Virus record (IMG/VR): IMGVR_UViG_3300044633_000159
Span: 1-61,096 of that record
DNA: 61,096 bases
Direction: 5' to 3' (one strand)
Source: a virus
In this document: positions 22,748 to 28,932 of the stretch, one piece after another
Numbering within the stretch: the stretch's first letter is position 1
How the letters are laid out: each line of letters starts with the position of its first letter
Position numbers and translations under genes: made by a program
Notes under the pieces: model-generated
What the model was told of the DNA's origin: nothing
Seen by the model: only the letters and a program-made list of their open reading frames with translations
Database searches by the model: none

Positions 22748-22769
22748 TGAAGTCGAATATCGAACTTCA
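22748..22769 (-). other. Leader hairpin of paralogue 1
   Basis: TGAAGTTCGA and TCGACTTCA pair (one bulge) directly after the GATAATATATA box, so it would be the first structure in the transcript. The same position carries differently sequenced hairpins in the other cassettes. Confidence 0.6.
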
Positions 22770-22774
22770 TATAT

Positions 22775-22817
22775 ATTATCTCACTATAATAATTGTAAGT
22801 CCGTGTAGTGTATAGCA
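22775..22817 (-). promoter_or_regulatory. TGCTATACA plus GGACTT / 16 / GATAAT promoter-like element, copy 5
   Basis: TGCTATACA (22809-22817), CACGGACTT, a 16-base spacer ending ATAGTGA, and GATAATATATATG on the minus strand, upstream of paralogue 1. Confidence 0.72.
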
Positions 22818-22885
22818 CTTCACACTAAATAGATCGTTAGCGATTGAACACACCTCCGCCTGTCCATTCCGCTAATAAGCAGAGT

Positions 22886-22908
22886 AAAAAACCCTCTTTC
22901 GAGGGTCT
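22886..22908 (-). terminator. Terminator after paralogue 2
   Basis: ACCCTC and GAGGGT pair around GAAA and run into TTTTT on the minus strand. The same hairpin and its flank (CTGTCCATTCC on the plus strand) are repeated after paralogue 3. Confidence 0.9.
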
Positions 22909-22922
22909 TTATTTACCTTATA

Positions 22923-23207
22923 TTATACTAACTCTGGTAATGCTCTAACAAAAGCAGGTAAGTTATTGGTATTGGTATAACTACCATACTTTTCAAAGCA
23001 AGGCATGAGGTCAAACTTAGCTTTTAACTGGTGATAAACCTTGTCATGGTCATAAGTGCATAACTCATTCTTGTTGTTGGTAAAGCTAATTACTGTGTTA
23101 GTTCCTATTAGACTCTTTCTAATAACAAACCTTTTAGTAGTTAGTGCATTCTTGGTTACTACAGGAGCTACTGGTGCTACGACTGTGTTAGTTTTTACTT
23201 TTGACAT
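22923..23207 (-). CDS. Paralogue 2 of the four-copy family
   Basis: A 94-residue protein with the same start (MSKVKTNTVVAPVAP) as paralogue 1 and a nearly identical core through YGSYTNTNNLPAFVRALPEL. At the DNA level many codons differ by silent changes, so the protein sequence has been kept by selection since duplication. Own promoter and terminator. Confidence 0.84.
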   Translation of the reverse strand: MSKVKTNTVVAPVAPVVTKNALTTKRFVIRKSLIGTNTVISFTNNKNELCTYDHDKVYHQLKAKFDLMPCFEKYGSYTNTNNLPAFVRALPELV

Positions 23208-23228
23208 AGTAATAAATATTAAGTTACT

Positions 23229-23246
23229 GAGCTCATTATTAAGCTC
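23229..23246 (-). other. Leader hairpin of paralogue 2
   Basis: GAGCT pairs with AGCTC around TAATAATG immediately after the promoter box. Position is the same as in other cassettes, sequence is not. Confidence 0.58.
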
Positions 23247-23252
23247 GTATAT

Positions 23253-23295
23253 ATTATCTTGCTAAAAATCCTGTAAGTCCGTGTAGTGTATAGCA
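23253..23295 (-). promoter_or_regulatory. TGCTATACA plus GGACTT / 16 / GATAAT promoter-like element, copy 6
   Basis: TGCTATACA (23287-23295), CACGGACTT, 16 bases, GATAATATATACG on the minus strand, upstream of paralogue 2. Confidence 0.72.
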
Positions 23296-23368
23296 TAATG
23301 CACTATGATAAAGACTGTAAATGACAATTAAAGTCGGCTCTGCCTGTCCATTCCACCGATAGGTAGAA

Positions 23369-23391
23369 GAAAAAACCCTCTTTCGAGGGTC
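23369..23391 (-). terminator. Terminator after paralogue 3
   Basis: ACCCTC and GAGGGT with a GAAA loop, followed by TTTTTTC on the minus strand; a near copy of the terminator at 22886. Confidence 0.9.
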
Positions 23392-23406
23392 TTTAGTTGA
23401 TTACTG

Positions 23407-23643
23407 TTATACTAACTCTTTAAGTGATCTAACGAACGCTGGTAGGTTATTAGTGTTAGTGTAACTACCATACTTATTAAAACAAGGCATAGAATCAAAC
23501 TTGTCTTTTAGTTGGTTGTAGACTTTGTCATGATCATAAGTCATTAACTCATTCTTGTTGTTGGTAAAACTGATAACAGTGTTTGTACCAATTAAACTTT
23601 TTCTGATCACAAATCTTTTTGTAGTAATAGTGTTTACTGACAT
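23407..23643 (-). CDS. Paralogue 3 of the four-copy family, short N terminus
   Basis: The 78-residue protein starts at ATG 23643 (MSVNTITTKRFVIRKSLIG); the in-frame ATG at 23685 lies in the leader hairpin and is rejected. It lacks the Ala/Val/Pro linker, which shows that the core alone is sufficient. The core carries ELMTYDHDKVYNQLKDKFDS where others have Cys before TY, so that Cys is not essential, while the one in MPCF is kept. Confidence 0.82.
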   Translation of the reverse strand: MSVNTITTKRFVIRKSLIGTNTVISFTNNKNELMTYDHDKVYNQLKDKFDSMPCFNKYGSYTNTNNLPAFVRSLKELV

Positions 23644-23661
23644 AGTATAAAATATTAAGTT

Positions 23662-23685
23662 ATGGAATCCATTATTAAATTCCAT
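23662..23685 (-). other. Leader hairpin of paralogue 3
   Basis: ATGGAAT and ATTCCAT pair perfectly (seven pairs) around TTAATAATGG right after the promoter. Confidence 0.62.
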
Positions 23686-23689
23686 ATAT

Positions 23690-23731
23690 ATTATCTGACT
23701 ATAAAACTCGTAAGTCCGTGCGTGTATAGCA
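23690..23731 (-). promoter_or_regulatory. TGCTATACA plus GGACTT / 16 / GATAAT promoter-like element, copy 7
   Basis: TGCTATACA (23723-23731), one base closer to CACGGACTT than in copy 6, then 16 bases and GATAATATATATG. Confidence 0.72.
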
Positions 23732-23742
23732 TCGGAAGGATA

Positions 23743-23768
23743 TAAAAAAAGACCACCGAAGTGGCCTT
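23743..23768 (-). terminator. Terminator after paralogue 4 and the small membrane gene
   Basis: GGCCAC and GTGGTC pair around TTCG and are followed by seven T on the minus strand. Confidence 0.9.
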
Positions 23769-23773
23769 TAAAA

Positions 23774-23875
23774 CTATATACTTATCAAACTACGTATAAC
23801 AAAGTATAACGCTGCATAGATGATAAAGAATATCTGAAGTCTCGCTTGACTAAAGAATCTGAGTATGTATTTCAT
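23774..23875 (-). CDS. 33-residue membrane peptide
   Basis: A short frame (MKYILRFFSQARLQIFFIIY start) with a basic N terminus and one hydrophobic helix lies between paralogue 4 and the terminator, so it would be co-transcribed with paralogue 4. It is the third tiny membrane peptide in the early arm. Confidence 0.5.
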   Translation of the reverse strand: MKYILRFFSQARLQIFFIIYAALYFVIRSLISI

Positions 23876-23933
23876 ATTAAGATATATTAGATTAATAAAT
23901 AAAGCAGTTTAATGACTTGCTTAGGTCGGTTGA

Positions 23934-24191
23934 TTAAACTATCTCTTTCAATGCTCTAACGAACGCTGGGAGATTGTTTGTGTTCGTGTATGAACCATAC
24001 TTAGCGAAGCATGGCATTGCATCGAACTTGTCTTTGAGCTGCTCATAGACTTTGTCGTGATTGTAAGTGCATACGACTTGCTTTGCATTTGTGAATGAGA
24101 TCACTGTGTTAGTACCGATCAGAGACTTTCTGATAACGAATCTTTTAGTAGTAATTTCTACTGTTGCTGGTAATGTGTTTAATTTAGACAT
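23934..24191 (-). CDS. Paralogue 4 of the four-copy family
   Basis: An 85-residue protein (MSKLNTLPATVEITTKRFVI start) with the shared core, including VCTYNHDKVYEQLKDKFDAM and YGSYTNTNNLPAFVRALKEI. It is the gene nearest the divergence point and probably among the first transcribed. Codon use differs from the other copies, mainly at silent positions. Confidence 0.83.
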   Translation of the reverse strand: MSKLNTLPATVEITTKRFVIRKSLIGTNTVISFTNAKQVVCTYNHDKVYEQLKDKFDAMPCFAKYGSYTNTNNLPAFVRALKEIV

Positions 24192-24209
24192 AATAAATTT
24201 ATTTAATTA

Positions 24210-24225
24210 TAAGCTTAATTGCTTA
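24210..24225 (-). other. Leader hairpin of paralogue 4
   Basis: TAAGC and GCTTA pair around AATTAA after the promoter; shorter than the others. Confidence 0.5.
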
Positions 24226-24232
24226 CATATAT

Positions 24233-24308
24233 ATTATCCAATATAAATTCTTGTAAGTCCGTGTGTTATAAAATATATATATAAAGTAGTAAGTCCGTGT
24301 GTATAGCA
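24233..24308 (-). promoter_or_regulatory. Promoter-like element copy 8 with a second GGACTT box upstream
   Basis: CACGGACTT, 16 bases and GATAATATATATG (24233-24260). A second CACGGACTT follows further upstream (24291-24296) with TGCTATACA (24300-24308) directly against it, separated from the first by an AT-only stretch. The tandem arrangement suggests a strong or doubly controlled early promoter. Confidence 0.7.
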
Positions 24309-24545
24309 AAGGTAAAAAGCTAAAACAAAGCAGCGCATCGATCCGATTCGACTGACGATGAAAACCAAAACATAAACACAAAGGGGAACCCGGCAAAACA
24401 AAACGCGTTTTCCTTTTGGAAACGAAAATAGAAAATGGGGTAGTAACCCATCAAATCTCTATATCTCACACCCATCAAATCTCCACATCTCATATTCAAA
24501 TATGAAATACGAAAAAATTTTTTACAATATTTTTTTTTAAAAGTA
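24309..24545. other. Divergence region with direct repeats and AT tract; candidate replication origin
   Basis: No gene is supported here (a 97-codon minus frame has low-complexity content). Two tandem 24-base repeats, each beginning CCCATCAAATCTC, lie at 24447-24470 and 24471-24494 with three differences. They are followed by a run of A and T (24510-24541, including ATTTTTTTTTAAAA) and preceded by a hairpin-forming CGTTTTCC...GGAAACG. Short direct repeats beside an easily melted tract at the switch between replication and late arms fit an origin, but the primase-helicase has no visible origin-binding partner. Confidence 0.45.
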
Positions 24546-24588
24546 TGACAATAGGGTATTAGAATAAAGGAGTAAGGGGCTAATGTCA
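24546..24588. promoter_or_regulatory. Long-spaced inverted repeat, copy C
   Basis: TGACAATAG and CTAATGTCA with outer boxes 38 bases apart, between the candidate origin and the first late gene. AAGGGGCTAATG in its right half equals the ribosome-binding site and start codon of the helix-turn-helix gene at copy A, but here only a seven-codon frame follows. Confidence 0.55.
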
Positions 24589-24655
24589 CAGTATGCCTAT
24601 GTGTAAAAATCACTACTTCCGTGTAATAGTATACATATGATTAAATATTACTATT

Positions 24656-24934
24656 ATGGCGTTTGAATTAAGAAATCAGTCACCTTTGTTAAAGCAGAAG
24701 TTATCTCCTTTAGCTGCTAAAAAGAAAGCAGCTAGAGATCTTGCTTATGCTAAAACAGACGATAGGAGAGCTAAGAAGGCACATTCACAAAGGATGCGTC
24801 GTAAAGATCCTAAAGGTAAAGGAAAGGACTGGGATCACGAGGATGGCAGATGGGAGAGTGTTAAGCAGAACAGGGGTAATGAAGGTGAGGGTACTAAGAA
24901 AGAGAGTGGTAAAAGATATAAGGTTCCTAAGTAA
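24656..24934 (+). CDS. Small basic protein, first gene of the late arm
   Basis: The 92-residue protein starts MAFELRNQSPLLKQKLSPLA and is rich in Lys and Arg, with a conserved-looking end (ESVKQNRGNEGEGTKKESGK). Similar small basic proteins open the structural region in related-looking marine phages, so a virion or DNA-condensing role is plausible. It shares the SPLxQ motif with other small proteins of this arm. Its last base overlaps the next start (TAATG). Confidence 0.72.
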   Translation: MAFELRNQSPLLKQKLSPLAAKKKAARDLAYAKTDDRRAKKAHSQRMRRKDPKGKGKDWDHEDGRWESVKQNRGNEGEGTKKESGKRYKVPK

Positions 24935-25203
24935 TGGCTACACAGAAGTTTATGGGTAAGGGACAGTTAGTTGATAGACTAGCTGCTCAGGTTGGTAGCA
25001 GGGAACTTGCTATTAGTTTATTGAAGAAGAGAGGCCAGATGACTGCTAGCGGTAAGTTAACGGTAGAAGGTAAAGAAAGAAATAATATGACTGCTGAGGA
25101 ACGTGCTAAGGATAGAGCGTCTAAAGCAACCGGCAAACCTAAGAGTAGTTTTAGTTATAACCCTGCTACAAATAGAACTAAGAAGTTAAATAAAAAGAAA
25201 TAG
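24934..25203 (+). CDS. Small basic protein
   Basis: An 89-residue basic protein (MATQKFMGKGQLVDRLAAQV start) with a helical first half and a Lys-rich disordered end. It is coupled to the previous gene by a one-base overlap. Role unknown; likely virion-associated by neighbourhood. Confidence 0.7.
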   Translation: MATQKFMGKGQLVDRLAAQVGSRELAISLLKKRGQMTASGKLTVEGKERNNMTAEERAKDRASKATGKPKSSFSYNPATNRTKKLNKKK

Positions 25204-25204
25204 A

Positions 25205-26137
25205 ATGGGTATTAAGAAAGTAGAACCTACCGCTAAGAAGTCGGGGGTTATGAGTGATAAGTCTGGGCAAGACCCGCCAAAAGGAAAAACTATATATGTA
25301 GAATCAAAAAATGACCCTAGATATAAAGCTTATCAAGATAGTTTGTTAGCTTATACAACTCTTGATAAATATAAAAATATTCCTAAAAATATACCTTTTA
25401 AAAAAGAAGATGAAAAGAATATAAGAAAAATATGGGCAAGTAACTTAGAACCTTTAGCTCGTGATTTTAGTAATCCAAGACCTCTTACTGATAGAAGTAA
25501 TGGTAATATAGAAAGAGCTGATTATTTTACACCTACTAAATATAAAAAACCACAACAACAAGTAATAGTAAAAGAACAAGAAAAAAGAAAACCTGTAAAA
25601 GCAATACAAAACAATATAAAACCGAAAGGATTAATACAAAGTGATACAAAATTAAATACTGATATAAAAGGATTAAAACCTACAGTAAAAACACCTAAGT
25701 ACTATAATATACAAGAAAATATAAATCAACCATTTGGAGGAAGTCAAACAAATTATAGAAGTTCTGATTTAAAGAATATATCAAGCCCTGATGATTTAGG
25801 CCCTGGTAATACAAGAAAGACAACTCCTATTTATCAAACAAAAGAAGATATGGTACAAACGCCATTGATGAAAACAGCAGCGTGGACACGTAAGGAAGGT
25901 AAAGATCCAAAAGGTGGACTGAACCAGAAAGGTGTTGAGAGTTATAGAAGAGAGAATCCAGGGTCAAAGCTGCAAACAGCTGTGACTAAGAAACCTTCTG
26001 AGTTAAAGGCAGGTAGTAAAGATGCAAAGCGTAGAAAATCATTCTGTGCTAGGATGTCTGGTATGCCAGGTCCTATGAAGAAACCAAATGGAGAACCAAC
26101 AAGAAAAAAACTAGCATTAGACAAATGGAATTGTTAA
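25205..26137 (+). CDS. Basic protein with a C-terminal DUF6321-like domain
   Basis: The 310-residue protein has a long disordered Lys/Pro/Asn-rich first part and a conserved C-terminal 85 residues: AAWTRKEGKDPKGGLNQKG, RRKSFCARMSGMPGPM and the terminal DKWNC. I recognise this C-terminal pattern as the DUF6321 type found in phages and in some large DNA viruses; function is unknown. Conserved Cys and Trp residues suggest a small compact fold. The next gene starts inside its last codons. Confidence 0.72.
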   Translation: MGIKKVEPTAKKSGVMSDKSGQDPPKGKTIYVESKNDPRYKAYQDSLLAYTTLDKYKNIPKNIPFKKEDEKNIRKIWASNLEPLARDFSNPRPLTDRSNGNIERADYFTPTKYKKPQQQVIVKEQEKRKPVKAIQNNIKPKGLIQSDTKLNTDIKGLKPTVKTPKYYNIQENINQPFGGSQTNYRSSDLKNISSPDDLGPGNTRKTTPIYQTKEDMVQTPLMKTAAWTRKEGKDPKGGLNQKGVESYRRENPGSKLQTAVTKKPSELKAGSKDAKRRKSFCARMSGMPGPMKKPNGEPTRKKLALDKWNC

Positions 26138-26271
26138 AAAGAAAAGACGGATCGTACTCAAAGCGTGGGTTGTGGGATAACATACGTGAGAATAAGGGTA
26201 GTGGTAAAAAACCTACCAAGAAGATGCTTGCTGAAGAAAAAAAAATAAAAACTAAAACAAAAAAGAAATGA
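26125..26271 (+). CDS. 48-residue very basic protein
   Basis: A short frame (MELLKRKDGSYSKRGLWDNI start) overlaps the end of the previous gene by 13 bases and the next gene by four (ATGA). Nearly half of its residues are Lys or Arg. The part SKRGLWDNIRENKGSGKKPT resembles the C-terminal domain of many small basic phage proteins. Confidence 0.68.
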   Translation: MELLKRKDGSYSKRGLWDNIRENKGSGKKPTKKMLAEEKKIKTKTKKK

Positions 26272-26768
26272 TTAAGAAAAAATCACCGTTGAAACAAGAA
26301 GATCCAAAACCTACTTATAGCAACATGCCTACTAGTAAGAGAAGCGGGTTTAAAGATAGACCTTACACTGCTACGAAAAAGGATAGCGCTGACTATAGAG
26401 AAGGATTCAACAACCCTACTAAGTTGTACTCTAGTAGAATTAAAAATGCTGGTAGAATAGAAGCTATAAAAGCTAAAAAATCTCCTTTAAAACAAGAAGA
26501 TCCTAAAAAGGCACCGTACGTTCCGGGTAGAGTTTCTAAAGAAGTTAGAGACGCTGCGGACGCTAAGAAAGCTGCTGCAAGAGAATTAATGAAGTCTAGA
26601 TTTGAAAAAGGCGCTACTAGTAAAGGAATGACCACTAAAGAATATTCTAAGTATTTAGATAAACAATCAAAGAAAAAAGACGTGCCAGCTGGTAATCCAA
26701 GAACTTCATTTGGAACACCATCTGGAGGTAAAGGTAGCGGGGCTAAATGTCCTCCTATGCCTAGCTAG
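26268..26768 (+). CDS. Basic low-complexity protein with repeated SPLKQEDPK motif
   Basis: The 166-residue protein carries KKSPLKQEDPK twice (near residues 3 and 70), a Lys/Ala-rich helix, and a Gly/Pro end (GGKGSGAKCPPMPS). It is probably disordered in part. The repeated motif is related to SPLLKQ and STPLKQQ in neighbouring small proteins. A virion or assembly role is inferred from position. Confidence 0.7.
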   Translation: MIKKKSPLKQEDPKPTYSNMPTSKRSGFKDRPYTATKKDSADYREGFNNPTKLYSSRIKNAGRIEAIKAKKSPLKQEDPKKAPYVPGRVSKEVRDAADAKKAAARELMKSRFEKGATSKGMTTKEYSKYLDKQSKKKDVPAGNPRTSFGTPSGGKGSGAKCPPMPS

Positions 26769-26797
26769 TAATATAACATAAACATCGACAATAAAAA

Positions 26798-28882
26798 ATG
26801 GCAATAAGCAATAGTTATCCAATAGCAACCCCAACAACAGGGGATATATTAATAGGATCTAAAAACCTTGGGGAAGATGGTATAATTACTAAATCTTTCA
26901 CCATTGGCGATATACTATCTCTAGGTAATGGTGAGTCTGGCCCGCAAGGACCTCCGGGTCCAGAAGGTCCTCAAGGTTTGGTATGGAGAGGTGAGTGGGT
27001 TCCTAATGGTACTTACTTTCCTGGTGAAGCTGTTAGTGTTGAAGGGTCCTCATATATTTGCACGGTAGAAGTTGATGGATCAAATGAGTTCCCTTATGAT
27101 GATCCAGCTAATTGGGATTTACTAGCTGCTGAAGGCAATATTGGACCTGGTATAATAAACTGGAGAGGAGCTTGGAATGGTTCGTCTTATGTGCTGAACG
27201 ATGCGATACAGTATCAGGGTTCATCATATATATGTATCAGTAATACCTCAGGTTTTGTACCTCCAAGTAGCAACCCCACCAAATGGAGTTTATTAGCATT
27301 AAAAGGCGTTAATGGAGTTCAAGGCGCTACAGGTTCTCAAGGAATACAAGGTGCAACCGGCCCAGCCGGAGCTGTTGGTCCAGCTGGATTAGAATGGCAA
27401 GGTTCATGGGTTAGTGGAACATCTTATGTAGAAGACGATGCGGTCGCATTTGGCGGTGCCTCGTACTTTTGTATACAAAATACTTCTGGAACTACGTCTC
27501 CACCAAGTGATCCAACTAATTGGGCGTTGTTAGCATCGCAAGGCGCTCAAGGCCCAGCAGGATCTCAAGGCCCAACAGGTGCTCAAGGATCTATAGGCGT
27601 ACAAGGGCCAGCAGGACCTCAAGGAATACAAGGTTTAACAGGGCCACAAGGTCCGACTGGGGATAAAGGCGATACAGGTCTGACTGGAGCTCAGGGTAAT
27701 CCAGGTCCTACTGGAGCTCAGGGTATTCAAGGAACTGCAGGATTAGCAGGCCCCGTTGGTCCAGCCGGTCTTAATTGGGAAAGTTCTTGGGTTTCAGGGA
27801 CATCTTATGTGGAAGATGATGCCGTTGCTTTTGGTGGTGCTTCTTATTTTTGTATCTTAGCAACTTCAGGAACATCTAATCCTTCTGTCGATACTACACA
27901 TTGGGCATTACTTGCTTCTCAAGGAGCGCAAGGTCCAACCGGAGCACAAGGCCCAACTGGAGCGCAAGGTCCTCAAGGCCCACAGGGTGAAGCCGGGGGT
28001 GCTGGTACATTGCAGCAGACTGTTGATAACGGTGATACAGTTGTAAATGGGGCTTCCTCGACTACTATTCAAGCAGGATTAATATCAACTACAGATTTAT
28101 TAGGTTCTGTTGAACTAGGCTCAAATATAAATTTTTATAAAGGCGCTAATATAGTTACATTAATACCACCTAGTGTATTAACTGGAGATCGATTATATGA
28201 ACTGCCAAACGCTTCAGGTACCATTGCTTTAACTAGCAATATTACATTGCAGAACGCAATAACCGGAGGTAATACTATTACAGATGGTATAACGACAATG
28301 ACTGTTACTGCAAATTCTATAAAAACAAATGATTTCCTTGGTGGACAAATAGAAATGGTTTCTGATTCTATTTCTAATCCTTATATAAAATTTGGATTGC
28401 CAGCTTCAGCAGGTAAGACAGTAACTTTAACTCACGCAGATACTCAGTCAGCAAGTAGAACAATTAAGTTACCAGATGCAAATGGAACCGTTGCTTTAAC
28501 TAGTGATATTACATTACAAAAAGCTTTTGACAATAACGGTAATACTATTTCAGGAGCAGTAGGCCCAAGTACTTTTACTACAACATTAACAAATACATTT
28601 ATAAAAGTTGGAGCATCAAGTACTTCAGGTATGACTTTAAATACCAGTCAGATTATTTTTGAAAAAAGTGGAGGGACTGAATTAATGGCTTTACAATTTC
28701 CTCCTGCTTTATCAGGTATTAAACAAATAACACTACCAAATTCAACAGGTACTGTTGCTTTAACAAGTCAACTTCCAACCGTATCCGGAGATTATATTAA
28801 TGATGCAGCTGCGGCCGCAGGTGGAATTGCGGTGGGTGGATTATACCATACAGCAGGAGTGGTTAAGATTAGACTTGTATAA
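26798..28882 (+). CDS. Tail fibre with collagen-like repeats and carbohydrate-binding-like modules
   Basis: The 694-residue protein begins with an anchor shared with the next fibre ([20 protein letters not shown]). Gly-X-Y runs (for example [13 protein letters not shown]) at about 46-60, 170-195, 247-320 and 373-398 should form collagen-like triple helices. Between them are four modules of about 50 residues with the pattern W..sW..g..Y...D.V...G..Y.C......P..W.LLA, like chitin-binding CBM5/12 domains. The C-terminal part repeats LPN-SGT-ALTS units. It likely binds host surface sugars. Confidence 0.86.
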   Translation: MAISNSYPIATPTTGDILIGSKNLGEDGIITKSFTIGDILSLGNGESGPQGPPGPEGPQGLVWRGEWVPNGTYFPGEAVSVEGSSYICTVEVDGSNEFPYDDPANWDLLAAEGNIGPGIINWRGAWNGSSYVLNDAIQYQGSSYICISNTSGFVPPSSNPTKWSLLALKGVNGVQGATGSQGIQGATGPAGAVGPAGLEWQGSWVSGTSYVEDDAVAFGGASYFCIQNTSGTTSPPSDPTNWALLASQGAQGPAGSQGPTGAQGSIGVQGPAGPQGIQGLTGPQGPTGDKGDTGLTGAQGNPGPTGAQGIQGTAGLAGPVGPAGLNWESSWVSGTSYVEDDAVAFGGASYFCILATSGTSNPSVDTTHWALLASQGAQGPTGAQGPTGAQGPQGPQGEAGGAGTLQQTVDNGDTVVNGASSTTIQAGLISTTDLLGSVELGSNINFYKGANIVTLIPPSVLTGDRLYELPNASGTIALTSNITLQNAITGGNTITDGITTMTVTANSIKTNDFLGGQIEMVSDSISNPYIKFGLPASAGKTVTLTHADTQSASRTIKLPDANGTVALTSDITLQKAFDNNGNTISGAVGPSTFTTTLTNTFIKVGASSTSGMTLNTSQIIFEKSGGTELMALQFPPALSGIKQITLPNSTGTVALTSQLPTVSGDYINDAAAAAGGIAVGGLYHTAGVVKIRLV

Positions 28883-28932
28883 ATTAAAAAAATAAATCAA
28901 TAGGTTTTACAACGCATTGATAAAGATTATAT

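Noticed and set aside
22729-22818. Longer start for paralogue 1 (ATG at 22818)
   Set aside because: The extension runs through the promoter and the leader hairpin; the other copies align only from the internal ATG.
14464-24260. Conserved peptide HGLTxxxxR-stop encoded by the CACGGACTT...AGATAA elements
   Set aside because: All copies can be read as CAC GGA CTT ... AGA TAA, but the upstream sequence changes phase between copies and no shared start codon exists. A fixed-spacing promoter explains the pattern better.
24320-24613. 97-codon minus-strand frame in the divergence region
   Set aside because: It crosses the direct repeats, the AT tract and inverted-repeat copy C, and its product is Phe/Tyr-rich low complexity. 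It is an accident of noncoding sequence.
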